15,784 nt of DNA, taken from JAUWQU01 sp964605095 (GTDB lineage: Bacteria > Planctomycetota > Phycisphaerae > SM23-33). Shown here piece after piece: positions 6,974-15,330 of this stretch. The stretch is taken from contig CAZSBS010000103.1 in the NCBI GenBank assembly GCA_964605095.1, positions 1 through 15,784 on the forward strand. Direction: 5' to 3'. Position numbers and translations under genes: made by a program. The notes beneath the pieces were generated by a model. That model did not search any database. It was not told the DNA's origin and saw only the letters and a list, made by a program, of their open reading frames with translations. Each line of letters begins with the position of its first letter. Position 1 is the first letter of the stretch.

Positions 6974-9238
6974 ATGATTGCCTACCTCATCCGCCGACTT
7001 CTCTACGCCGTGCCCACCGTCCTGGGGATTGTGTTTCTCACGTTCGCCATGTTCTTCATCGCCAATTCGCCCCGCGACATGGCCCGCAAGGCGCTGGGGA
7101 TGAAGGCCGACGATGCCGCCATCACGAAGTGGATCCAGAAGCGGGGCTACGACCTGCCCCTGTTCTACAACAACAAGGCCCAGGGCGCCAACAAGGTCAC
7201 GCAGACGCTGATCTACCAGAAGTGCGCCCGCGTGCTGGTCTTCGACCTCGGGCGCTCCGACGCCAACGACCGCGACATCGCCGGGGAAATCCGTCGGCGG
7301 ATGATGCCCAGCCTTGCCATCGGCGTGCCGTCGTTCGCGCTGGGCCTGCTGGTAGAGATAACCTTGTCGCTCATTGTCGCGTTCCTCCGCGGGACATACC
7401 TCGACCGCGGCGCGACGGTGCTGTGCGTGCTGATGATGTCGGTTTCGGGGCTGTTCTACATCATCGGCGGGCAGTTCGTCTTCGCGCAGTGGCTCAAGCT
7501 GTTTCCCATCTCCGGCTTCGACTGGGGGGGAAGCACCGTCAAGTTCGTCTTCCTGCCGGTGCTCATCGGCGTGGTGGGCGGGATAGGCGGCAGCGTGCGT
7601 TTCGGCCGGACCGTGATGGTCGAGGAGGTCGGGAAGGACTATGTCCGCACCGCGCGAGCCAAGGGCCTCGGCGAGAGTGCGGTGATGTTCCGCCACGTGC
7701 TCAAGAACGCCTCGATCCCCATCCTCACCGGCGCGGTGATGTCCATACCGTTCCTGTTCATGGGCAGCATGCTCATGGAATCGTTCTTCGGGATTCCGGG
7801 CCTCGGCAGCATGACCATAAACGCCATCAACGCCCAGGACTTCGCCGTCATCCGCTCCATGACTTTCATCGGCGCGGTGCTTTACATCATCGGCCTGCTG
7901 ATGACGGACGTCAGCTACACCCTGGTCGACCCGCGGATCACGCTCGGCTCGGGCGGCTTGCGGAGCCTCCAGGGCCAGCCATCGCGCAAAGACGTGGCCA
8001 CCATCCTGGTCACGCTGGAGGTCCTGGGCTACGCGGGCTACGGGATATACAAGGGCTACATGTATCTTTCCGGGGTCAACTTCATCACGAACATCGGCAA
8101 ATGCTTGCCGCTTGGCACCAACCTGGGCGCGGCCGGGGTGGTCCTTGGGCTCGTCGGCTTCGTGCTGTACGCCCGGCGGAGCGTGCTGTGGGTCAACGCC
8201 TGGCGGCAGGTCCGCCGCAGCAAGCTGGCAATGGCCTCGATGGTCATGGTCCTGATCTTCCTGGTCGTGGGTCTTATGGACAGCGTGTCCTGGTCCGACG
8301 TGGAACGCCCCGCCGGCAACGCGCCCAACGCCCAGGCGGCGATGACGCCGCCGCTGTCGATCCTCGATCGGATCTGCGCGCCGCTTAGAGCACGACCCGA
8401 GAAGACCTATTCCGCCCCTCTGGCCGACACGCTGGTAGGCAAAGCAACCGTCGACAAGCTCGTCGACGGCAAGCTGGTCATGGTGGACGGCCAGCCCCTC
8501 AAGGAGCGCGTCTACAAGCCGCTGGAGTACCCGGGCACGCACCTGCTGGGCACAGATCAGACCGGCAATGACGTTCTCTACGTCACGCTCAAGGGCGTGC
8601 GGACGGCTCTGATCATCGGCGGGCTCACCACGATCATCGCCGTGCCGTTCGCCATACTCTTCGGCGTGATCGCGGGCTTCTTCGGCGGATGGGTTGACGA
8701 CGTCATCACGTACATCTACACAACGCTTAGCTGCATCCCGTCGGTGCTGCTGATCGCGTGCTTCATGCTGATCTTCGGCAGGGGGATCGTCCAACTCTGC
8801 ATAGTGATGGGGATAACCGGTTGGGTGGGCCTGTGCCGCCTGCTTCGCGGCGAGACGCTTAAGCTTCGCGAGCGCGAGTACGTCCAGGCCGCCACCGCCC
8901 TGGGCGTGTCGAAGTACGTCATACTGGCCAGGCACATCGTGCCGAACTTCATGCACCTGGTGCTGATCACCGTCGTGCTGAGCTTCAGCGGCAGGGTGCT
9001 TTCCGAGGCGATGCTGAGCTACATTGGCATCGGCGTGGGGCCCGACACGTACAGTTGGGGCACTATGATCAACGGGGCCCGCAACGAGTTGGGGCGCGAT
9101 CCGGTGGTGTGGTGGAACCTCGTGGCCTCGTTCGCGGCGATGCTGGCCCTCGTCCTGCCGGCCAATCTTTTTGCCGACGCCCTGCGCGACGCGCTTGACC
9201 CGTCGCTGCGCGTTCGCGGAGCGGGAGATCGCGGATGA
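6974..9238 (+). CDS. Fused DppB-DppC peptide ABC transporter permease
   Basis: Membrane channel of the peptide importer, 754 aa, about twice the usual permease length. Residues 1 to about 325 are a DppB-type half, starting MIAYLIRRLLYAVPTVLGIV with an EAA loop at about 217-236 (DYVRTARAKG). Residues from about 409 (WRQVRRSKLAMASMVMVLIF) to the end are a DppC-type half with a second EAA loop at about 632-655 (REYVQAATALG). The linker (about 340-405) holds two extra hydrophobic segments, consistent with keeping both halves in the same in-in topology. The start lies 4 nt after the binding-protein stop, and a GGGAGAAG-type ribosome site overlaps that gene's end. The stop overlaps the ATPase start. 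Permeases of this family are usually two genes, so the fusion is notable. I see no frameshift or internal stop. Confidence 0.9.
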   Translation: MIAYLIRRLLYAVPTVLGIVFLTFAMFFIANSPRDMARKALGMKADDAAITKWIQKRGYDLPLFYNNKAQGANKVTQTLIYQKCARVLVFDLGRSDANDRDIAGEIRRRMMPSLAIGVPSFALGLLVEITLSLIVAFLRGTYLDRGATVLCVLMMSVSGLFYIIGGQFVFAQWLKLFPISGFDWGGSTVKFVFLPVLIGVVGGIGGSVRFGRTVMVEEVGKDYVRTARAKGLGESAVMFRHVLKNASIPILTGAVMSIPFLFMGSMLMESFFGIPGLGSMTINAINAQDFAVIRSMTFIGAVLYIIGLLMTDVSYTLVDPRITLGSGGLRSLQGQPSRKDVATILVTLEVLGYAGYGIYKGYMYLSGVNFITNIGKCLPLGTNLGAAGVVLGLVGFVLYARRSVLWVNAWRQVRRSKLAMASMVMVLIFLVVGLMDSVSWSDVERPAGNAPNAQAAMTPPLSILDRICAPLRARPEKTYSAPLADTLVGKATVDKLVDGKLVMVDGQPLKERVYKPLEYPGTHLLGTDQTGNDVLYVTLKGVRTALIIGGLTTIIAVPFAILFGVIAGFFGGWVDDVITYIYTTLSCIPSVLLIACFMLIFGRGIVQLCIVMGITGWVGLCRLLRGETLKLREREYVQAATALGVSKYVILARHIVPNFMHLVLITVVLSFSGRVLSEAMLSYIGIGVGPDTYSWGTMINGARNELGRDPVVWWNLVASFAAMLALVLPANLFADALRDALDPSLRVRGAGDRG

Positions 9239-11277
9239 TGTTGATGCAGGTCAACAACCTCAGAACCTATTTCGGCACGCCGGAGAGCCCCAAGAAGGTC
9301 GTCGACAACGTGTCGTTCGCCATCGAGGCAGGCCAGACGCTCGGGCTTGTCGGCGAGAGCGGATGCGGCAAGAGCGTCACGGCGCTGTCGGTGATGCAGC
9401 TTCTGCCGACGGCGGCCAGGGCCGCAGGAGGCGAGGTCCTCTTCAAGGGCAAGGACGTGCTCAAGCTGCCACCCGCCAGCAGGCGGTACATGCGAGGGCG
9501 GAACATCTCGATGATCTTCCAGGAGCCCATGACCAGCCTGAACCCCGTGCTCACCGTCCGCACGCAACTCCTGGAGGCCATAGGCAAGTCGATCCGCCAG
9601 GGCGGCCCCGACGGCGCCGTCCGATACCTGTCCCGCGCCGAGCGCCTCGCCCAGGCCGTCGAGGCGCTTCGGCTGGTCGATATGCCCGAGCCCGAGCGCC
9701 GGCTCGGGGAGTATCCCCACCAGCTTTCCGGTGGAATGCGCCAACGCGTGATGATCGCCATGGCCATGGCGTGCCGGCCCGAACTGCTGATCGCCGACGA
9801 GCCGACCACCGCGCTGGACGTGACCGTCGAGGCCAAGATCCTCGACCTGCTGCGCGACCTCCAGGCCAAGCTCGGAATGTCGATCCTGTTCATCACTCAC
9901 GACCTGGCGATAATCGCCAAGATGGCCAGCCGGGTCGCGGTCATGTACGCCGGCAAGATCGTTGAGACCGCCCCGGCGGAGGCGCTCTTCGCCCGGCCGC
10001 TGCACCCGTACACCGAGGGCCTCCTGCGGTGCAGGCCCAGCCGTGACCGCCGCGGGCAACAACTCGATACCATCCGCGGAATGGTCCCGAGCCCCGAGGA
10101 CTACCCGCCGGGATGCAGGTTCTGCGACCGCTGCCCGCGAGTCTTCGGGCCGTGCCGCATGAACGAGCCGGCCCTGGCCGCCGTCGAACCCGACCACTTC
10201 GTGGCCTGCCACCTCTACAGCGGCGCCGCCAAGCCTGAAATCTGGACGCCGCCGATCACCGAGGCCGCCGCCACGACGGACCAAAGGCCCCACGACGACA
10301 CGCTGCTGGACATTCGCGGACTGAGCATGCACTTCCCAATCCGCAAGGGCATACTCCAGCGAGTCGTCGGGCACGTCCGCGCCGTCGACGGCGTGGATAT
10401 GACCATCCGCCGGGGCCAGACCGTCGCACTCGTCGGCGAGAGCGGATGCGGAAAGACCACCCTGGGCAAAACGCTCATCCGCCTCCTGCCGCCCAGCGCC
10501 GGCAGCGTCTGGTTCGACGGGCAGGATATCATGGCACTCGACGGACGCTCGCTGCTGCGCTTCCGCCGAAGCGCACAGGTCGTCTTCCAGGACCCATACT
10601 CGTCGCTGGACCCGCGAATGCTCGTGCAGGACATCATCGAGGAAGGCATGAAGGTCCACCGCATCGGCGCGGACCACAACGACAGGCTCGAACGAATCAG
10701 GGCCCTGATGGCGGAGGTAGGGCTCGAACAAAACGCCATGATCTCCTACCCGCACGAGTTCTCCGGCGGGCAGCGACAGCGGATCGGCATCGCGCGGGCA
10801 CTGGCGGTCCAGCCCCAATTCATCGTCCTCGACGAGCCCACCAGCGCCCTCGACGCGTCCATCCAGGCCCAAATCCTCAACCTGCTCAAGAGGCTGCAAA
10901 GACGCGGCAAGGACGACTGGCTGACCTACATGTTCATCACGCACGACCTCGGAGTGGTCGAGTACCTCTCAGACGAGGTCGCCGTCATGTACCTCGGACG
11001 AATCGTCGAGCAGGCCTCAACCGAACGGCTCTTCGACGAGCCGCTGCACCCGTATACTGAGGCCCTTCTCTCGGCCGTGCCGGGCCTGGAAAAGAAGACC
11101 GGCAGGAAACGCATCCGCCTCGACGGCGACGTGCCGTCGCCAAGCAAGCCGCCGTCGGGCTGCCACTTCCACCCGCGATGCCCCCGCGCCATGGGGATCT
11201 GCAAGGAAACCTACCCGCCCGTGACCGACCTGGGAGAAGGCAGGACCGTAAGATGCCACCTGCACGGGAAGAAATAG
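9235..11277 (+). CDS. Fused DppD-DppF peptide ABC transporter ATPase
   Basis: Cytoplasmic energising subunit, 680 aa, with two complete ABC ATPase halves. Half 1: Walker A GESGCGKS (40-47), Q-loop in MIFQEPMTSLNP, signature LSGGMRQR (about 164), Walker B LLIADEP (about 184), H-loop ITHDL. Half 2: Walker A GESGCGKTT (about 401), signature FSGGQRQR (about 509), Walker B FIVLDEP, H-loop ITHDL. Each half ends in the oligopeptide-transporter C-terminal segment with clustered cysteines (GCRFCDRCP near 292, GCHFHPRCP near 640). The gene overlaps the permease by 4 nt (ATGA), and GGGAGA at 9222-9227 serves as ribosome site, so translation is probably coupled. All motifs look intact. Two-domain ATPases such as GsiA and YejF are known relatives. 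Pairing with a fused permease makes a three-gene importer. Confidence 0.92.
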   Translation: MMLMQVNNLRTYFGTPESPKKVVDNVSFAIEAGQTLGLVGESGCGKSVTALSVMQLLPTAARAAGGEVLFKGKDVLKLPPASRRYMRGRNISMIFQEPMTSLNPVLTVRTQLLEAIGKSIRQGGPDGAVRYLSRAERLAQAVEALRLVDMPEPERRLGEYPHQLSGGMRQRVMIAMAMACRPELLIADEPTTALDVTVEAKILDLLRDLQAKLGMSILFITHDLAIIAKMASRVAVMYAGKIVETAPAEALFARPLHPYTEGLLRCRPSRDRRGQQLDTIRGMVPSPEDYPPGCRFCDRCPRVFGPCRMNEPALAAVEPDHFVACHLYSGAAKPEIWTPPITEAAATTDQRPHDDTLLDIRGLSMHFPIRKGILQRVVGHVRAVDGVDMTIRRGQTVALVGESGCGKTTLGKTLIRLLPPSAGSVWFDGQDIMALDGRSLLRFRRSAQVVFQDPYSSLDPRMLVQDIIEEGMKVHRIGADHNDRLERIRALMAEVGLEQNAMISYPHEFSGGQRQRIGIARALAVQPQFIVLDEPTSALDASIQAQILNLLKRLQRRGKDDWLTYMFITHDLGVVEYLSDEVAVMYLGRIVEQASTERLFDEPLHPYTEALLSAVPGLEKKTGRKRIRLDGDVPSPSKPPSGCHFHPRCPRAMGICKETYPPVTDLGEGRTVRCHLHGKK

Positions 11278-11320
11278 GCGAGGGAATTGGCGGCAATCGG
11301 CGCCCTGCTTTGCGGGAAAC

Positions 11321-11510
11321 TCGAATTTCTAAGCACTAAATCCTAAATAAAGCCAAAGCACGAAATTCAAATGTTCAAAACGTAGACGGGGAGCAGAATA
11401 CTTGTGAGAAGTCTGCACGCCCTCGTGAGGATCGTCTTGTTTGGGATTTTGAATTCTGTCATTTGAATTTGTTTAGGATTTGGAAATTCGGATTTTGGAT
11501 TTCTTCGGGA
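11321..11510. repeat. AT-rich imperfect inverted-repeat element
   Basis: The gap between the ATPase and peptidase genes is sharply AT-rich and folds on itself. CGAATTTC and AAATCCTAAA (11322-11348, split by 7 nt) are mirrored by TTTAGGATTT and GAAATTCG (11472-11490). AAATTCAAATG (11363-11373) is mirrored by CATTTGAATTT (11460-11470). TTCAAAA is mirrored by TTTTGAA. The middle (about 11381-11440) is more GC-rich. This looks like a dispersed MITE-type repeat of a style I recall from environmental genomes. It ends just before the ribosome site of the next gene and could supply or block its promoter. No gene is seen in it. Confidence 0.6.
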
Positions 11511-11519
11511 GCCCTGGTC

Positions 11520-13244
11520 ATGGCAAATGTGAACGAACCCTCCTCCCCCTCCGACCTCTCCTTCGAGCAACTCGCCGCACGCTACGTCGACGAGGTGACG
11601 GCCTACTCGCCGGTTGGGGCCACGCACCTGGGCGACCACCGCCACGACGCCATACTCGACGACGTCTCGCCGGAAGCGCGGCAGGCGAAAACCGCGTTCT
11701 GCCGGGCCGTGCTGGATGAGCTTGCGGTGATCCCGCGACAACAGCTCTCGCGGGCCAACCAGGTCGACGCGGCCATGCTCGAGCATCGGCTGCGCTCGGA
11801 GATCTGGCACTTCGAGGAGCTGCGAGAGTGGTCCTGGAACCCGATGGCCTGCACGGCCCTTGCGGGCGGCGCCATCTACGGGCTGGTCGCCCGCGACTTC
11901 GCCCCGCTGGCCGAACGCCTCGCCAATGCCGCCGCCCGAATGGAGCAGATCCCGCGAATGCTAGCACAGGGCCGCTCCGCGATCGAAATATCCCGCGTGC
12001 CCAAGGTCCACGCCGAGACGGCCGTCAAACAAAACCCCGGCGTGATAACACTCATCGAGACCATGATCCGCCCGCACGTCGGCTCGCTTGGCCAGGCCGA
12101 CCGGCGGCGGATGGAACAGGCGATCACCACCGCCCGCCAGGCCATCGAGGGCCACCAGAAGTGGCTCGAGGGCCAGGTCCTGCCGAGTGCGGGCGGCAAC
12201 TGGCGGCTGGGGGCGGAGCTCTTCGACCGCAAACTCTCGTTTGCCCTTTCCAGCCGGCTGACCCGGCCGGAAGTCCGCGAACTCGCCGAGGCTGAGTTGC
12301 TCCGCATTCGCCAGGAAATGTACGACCTCGCCGCCGAGGTCTACCGGCGCGAGTACCCATACGCCAGGCATCCCGCCAGTCCATCGAAGCAGTACCAGCA
12401 GGCGATTATCCGCGCGTGCCTTGAGATGGCCTGCCGCCAGACGCCGGATATCACGCGGATCGTCGAGATCGCACAGGGGCAACTGGACCGGCTGACGGAT
12501 TTCGTGCGGTCAGCCGACATCGTGACGGTCCAGCCGGACCCGGTGAAGGTCATCGAGATGCCCGAGTTCCGTCGCGGCCAGACGCTGGCGTACTGCGACT
12601 CGCCGGGGCCGCTGGACGTCGGGCAGGGCACGTTCTACGCCATTGCCCCGCCGCCTGGCGATTGGTCGGCCGAGCAAGTCCGCTCCCTGCTCCGCGAGTA
12701 CAACACCCGCTCGCTGGAGAACCTGACCGTCCACGAGGCCATGCCCGGCCACTACCTCCAGATCACGCATTCCAGCCGGTACCCGTCGACGTTGCGGGCG
12801 ATGCTCTCATCGGGCACGTTCATCGAGGGCTGGGCCGTGTACACCGAGGGCATGATGGTCGAGCGGGGGGCCTACGGCGACGATCCGCTGATGAAACTCG
12901 TCGTGCTGAAATGGCTGCTGCGGGCGATCTCCAACGCGATACTCGACCAGGCCGTGCATGCCGATGGCATGACGCGCGAGCAGGCGATGGAACTGATGAT
13001 CGAGGACACGTTCCAGGAGGAGCGCGAGGCGGCGGGCAAGTGGACGCGGGCGCAGCTTTCCAGTGCCCAGTTGTCGACGTACTTCGTCGGCTACCTCGAA
13101 CACATCGCCATGCGCCGCGAGGTGGAAAGCAAGCCCGGCGACAAGTTCAACCTCAAGGCCTACCACGACCAGTTGCTGAGCTACGGCTCCCCGCCGATGC
13201 GGTACGTGCGGGCATTGATGCTGGATCTGCCGATAGAATCGTGA
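11520..13244 (+). CDS. DUF885-family zinc metallopeptidase
   Basis: Predicted cytoplasmic metallopeptidase, 574 aa, acting on peptides. ATG 11520 is chosen because GGGAG (11507-11511) lies 8 nt upstream. The in-frame ATG at 11463 lies inside the AT-rich repeat and would add 19 residues unlike the rest. Zinc site: HEAMPGH (405-411; two His with Glu406 as catalytic base), followed by EGWAVYTE (436-443) with the probable third ligand Glu. The all-helical remainder and length fit DUF885 (about 550-600 aa). No signal peptide is visible, so it probably works inside the cell, possibly on peptides imported by the upstream transporter. It is separated from that operon by the repeat element, so co-transcription is uncertain. 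The TGA stop is followed in frame by a zinc-ribbon-like stretch, described separately. Confidence 0.88.
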   Translation: MANVNEPSSPSDLSFEQLAARYVDEVTAYSPVGATHLGDHRHDAILDDVSPEARQAKTAFCRAVLDELAVIPRQQLSRANQVDAAMLEHRLRSEIWHFEELREWSWNPMACTALAGGAIYGLVARDFAPLAERLANAAARMEQIPRMLAQGRSAIEISRVPKVHAETAVKQNPGVITLIETMIRPHVGSLGQADRRRMEQAITTARQAIEGHQKWLEGQVLPSAGGNWRLGAELFDRKLSFALSSRLTRPEVRELAEAELLRIRQEMYDLAAEVYRREYPYARHPASPSKQYQQAIIRACLEMACRQTPDITRIVEIAQGQLDRLTDFVRSADIVTVQPDPVKVIEMPEFRRGQTLAYCDSPGPLDVGQGTFYAIAPPPGDWSAEQVRSLLREYNTRSLENLTVHEAMPGHYLQITHSSRYPSTLRAMLSSGTFIEGWAVYTEGMMVERGAYGDDPLMKLVVLKWLLRAISNAILDQAVHADGMTREQAMELMIEDTFQEEREAAGKWTRAQLSSAQLSTYFVGYLEHIAMRREVESKPGDKFNLKAYHDQLLSYGSPPMRYVRALMLDLPIES

Positions 13245-13376
13245 GCGTCTTGCGAACGTTATCGTGGGCGCAAGTATATCCGCGTCGTCTGCACGCGGCC
13301 CACCTGGGGCAGGCGAGCCATGCGCCGGCGTGAATGCCACCATTGCGGCAAGCTTATGGCGACATGGGAGAAATGA
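13245..13376 (+). pseudogene. Zinc-ribbon (NrdR-like) C-terminal fragment without a start
   Basis: Directly after the peptidase TGA, in the same frame, the translation includes RKYIRVVCTRPTWGRR then AMRRRECHHCGKLMATWEK and a TGA at 13374-13376. The RRRECxxCGKxxxT(W/Y)E pattern resembles the second half of NrdR-type zinc ribbons and similar small proteins. The first CxxC knuckle and an ATG at a sensible place are missing; the only ATG (13320) would give 18 residues. Most likely a 5'-truncated relic at the edge of the low-GC islet. Readthrough of the TGA is possible but unsupported. Recognition is from memory of the pattern only. Confidence 0.4.
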
Positions 13377-13386
13377 CTGTCCAATT

Positions 13387-15012
13387 TCACACGGTTCTCT
13401 CTTCGCATCCGTAGAGTTCGACATGGCCCTGTGTTCCTGAAGGAATGAAGCGGTACTTGGGTCTTGATGGCCCCCCGCCTTCATACAGGGCGAAACATCC
13501 GGGCAGCCTGGCAAGCAGGAAGTTGCTGAAGTCACGACTCGTACCACCCGGAACCTCAGCCTGAAGCAGGACTTCGCCGATCTTTCGCCTGTTCGCAGAA
13601 AACAATTCAGGAATGGACAACTCCACCATCCATACCTTCTCGTTACTAAGAGAACGCAGATTATGTACCAGGTTGTTCCTAATGCCATTCCGAGTCCAGT
13701 CTGATATCCTCGCCATATGCGAGGCATACTCATTAAAATCAATGAGTATTGGACGTAGGACCAAAAGGTTCTGTCGCGCATAGAACGAGAGGCGGGTTTC
13801 CCACGGTTCACTGTAATGAGGCAAGTCCGGAATCATGCTGAACAGATAGTCGGCACCAACCGCCTCTGCCTTGATAGGATCAACCTGGACAACTTTTGGG
13901 AGAGTTGCTATAATATAGGCGACACACTCTGGCTGAATACTGCAGAGGCTGGCTCCAGAAGACGCGGTACAACTCAGTCGAGCATATAGGAACTGTCGAG
14001 GAATACAGAAATTCGATCCCCAGTTATCATCATGCGATATATACGCACTCAACCAAGACTCACTTGGCACATATCTTGTCCCAGCACCAATCCTAAAATA
14101 TGAAAACTCTGCGTTCGGAACCCATGTGTCTTCATTGAAAGTGTGACCAAACAAAGGCACTACGTGATAGGCGCCGGACGAAGTGCCAAAGAAGACGATT
14201 GCTGGATATCCTGATTCAATGCTGCCATACAGATACTTCTGGAATGGAAGAGCAGTTACTCCTTTCGGAGGTGCTTTTGTGTAATTCCCCACGAAACATC
14301 TGGCCCCAGCGGATTCAATTGCCTGTGAGATTTCCTGATAGTCTAAGCCGCCGCCATCTGCCCCACCAACCTTCCGCTTCACGTGATCTATGCCAAGCAG
14401 TGTGTTGATTTCGCGGTATGTCATGTCGCCATTGGGGTGGAAACGCGACGCTGCCGTACGTATCGCCACGTGAGCGCAAACGTTCGTCATATTGTTCTGC
14501 TGGGCATATAGATACCCCTGAACATGAAACTCATGACCGGTCACGTGACATGTCCATATGGGCTCGCCGCGCACGAAACTATTCAAGTACGGGGTACGGC
14601 GAACCACCGACTCGTAGATGCGATGAACCGCTTCGATCCCCGACACACCGTCGCATTTGACAATAGAAAACCCCAAAAAGTCATCATCAGAGAGATCGCC
14701 GATTTGATGCAGTGAGACAATCTCCTTCGAGAAGAAGCTTAGGCGGTAGACACGACTGTCGTTGGAGGTGAACTGGCTATATCGTAGATGGATGTCTTCG
14801 TTCTCCTCTCGCAAGTCCTCAGCACTGTCTGCATCCAGTCTTTCGATAAGCAACGTCGCCCCACCCAGCCGCCGAATCTGCGACATGATTCTTCTGAGCG
14901 GATCAATCTTTGGGAATCGGCGGTCGATGAAGTCGAAATTCGAGAAGGGACGGAGAATCGATTGGGGCTTCCACACGCTCTTGGCTGGCGAGAGACGCGC
15001 ATACTTAACCAT
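13387..15012 (-). CDS. Predicted papain/C39-like cysteine peptidase family protein, function unknown
   Basis: 541 aa, soluble, no signal peptide. AAGGGG lies 5 nt before the ATG (complement of 15018-15023). Residues about 105-170 are strand-rich (DFLGFSIVK, then CHVTGHEFHVQGYLYAQQNN). They lead into NMTNVCAHVAIRTA with candidate nucleophile Cys179. GLDYQEISQAIESAGARCF (222-240) matches the helical part of C39-like folds. AYHVVPLFGHTFNEDTW (281-297) gives candidate His283, with Asp295 or Asn300 as possible third residue. The order Gln-Cys-His-Asp/Asn fits a papain-like fold. The C-terminal 180 residues are conserved-looking but unnamed. I recall similar uncharacterised bacterial proteins but cannot name a family. 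Its GC is far below that of the 2030-13244 genes, suggesting transfer. A 62-aa protein is encoded 63 nt upstream, and the two probably share one promoter. Catalytic assignment is inference. Confidence 0.65.
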   Translation of the reverse strand: MVKYARLSPAKSVWKPQSILRPFSNFDFIDRRFPKIDPLRRIMSQIRRLGGATLLIERLDADSAEDLREENEDIHLRYSQFTSNDSRVYRLSFFSKEIVSLHQIGDLSDDDFLGFSIVKCDGVSGIEAVHRIYESVVRRTPYLNSFVRGEPIWTCHVTGHEFHVQGYLYAQQNNMTNVCAHVAIRTAASRFHPNGDMTYREINTLLGIDHVKRKVGGADGGGLDYQEISQAIESAGARCFVGNYTKAPPKGVTALPFQKYLYGSIESGYPAIVFFGTSSGAYHVVPLFGHTFNEDTWVPNAEFSYFRIGAGTRYVPSESWLSAYISHDDNWGSNFCIPRQFLYARLSCTASSGASLCSIQPECVAYIIATLPKVVQVDPIKAEAVGADYLFSMIPDLPHYSEPWETRLSFYARQNLLVLRPILIDFNEYASHMARISDWTRNGIRNNLVHNLRSLSNEKVWMVELSIPELFSANRRKIGEVLLQAEVPGGTSRDFSNFLLARLPGCFALYEGGGPSRPKYRFIPSGTQGHVELYGCEERTV

Positions 15013-15075
15013 TATTACCCCTTGCCTTGAACAGGCTGATCTTCTCTGCGAACGGGATATTTCTAAAGACCGAAC

Positions 15076-15264
15076 TTACTTGACTGTGATCTTAGGCCGA
15101 GTCCGACGCGACCAAGCTTGAAATCTATCGAGGTTCACCAGAAAAGAAGGCACATCATTGTTTGCAAAGCGAACGACCTTGGCAGTCCGATCCTTGGACG
15201 CTGCCGTCATGCCCTTCAAGAGGGCCTGACGCTTGACCTCGACCGAGGTTCTTGCTTTTGCCAT
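15076..15264 (-). CDS. Small basic protein upstream of the C39-like gene
   Basis: 62 aa from ATG at 15264 (minus strand), with an AAGGGA-type ribosome site just upstream. A longer frame to 15363 has no better start and would cross the promoter. It contains 15 Lys/Arg and 4 Asp/Glu, no Cys and no membrane segment. The second half has an ordered look (VVRFANNDVPSFLVNLDRFQ, then a basic tail SRRTRPKITVK). No double-glycine motif is present, so a bacteriocin-type precursor for the neighbouring peptidase is not supported. It may be a regulator, partner or substrate of the downstream protein. Function is unknown; the tight co-orientation (63-nt gap) suggests one transcript. Confidence 0.6.
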   Translation of the reverse strand: MAKARTSVEVKRQALLKGMTAASKDRTAKVVRFANNDVPSFLVNLDRFQAWSRRTRPKITVK

Positions 15265-15302
15265 GGTTTCCCTTTCGTTTGCTAGCGCCTCGATACTAAA
15301 GG

Positions 15303-15330
15303 ATGTTAACACAGGAGTTGTGCCCGTCAA
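15303..15330 (-). promoter_or_regulatory. Sigma-70-like promoter for the minus-strand gene pair
   Basis: On the minus strand TTGACG (complement of 15325-15330) and TAACAT (complement of 15303-15308) are 16 bp apart, with 5/6 and 4/6 consensus matches. Transcription would begin around 15296 and leave a leader of roughly 30 nt before the 62-aa gene. This is the clearest promoter in the window. Confidence 0.5.

Noticed and set aside
6761..8956. 731-codon open frame on the minus strand
   Set aside because: Antisense to the permease. The His/Asp/Glu-rich composition reflects reversed membrane-protein codons.
9019..10944. 641-codon open frame on the minus strand
   Set aside because: Antisense to the ATPase, which has all its catalytic motifs.
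11463..11519. Upstream ATG extending the peptidase by 19 residues
   Set aside because: These codons come from the AT-rich repeat, and the good ribosome site serves ATG 11520.
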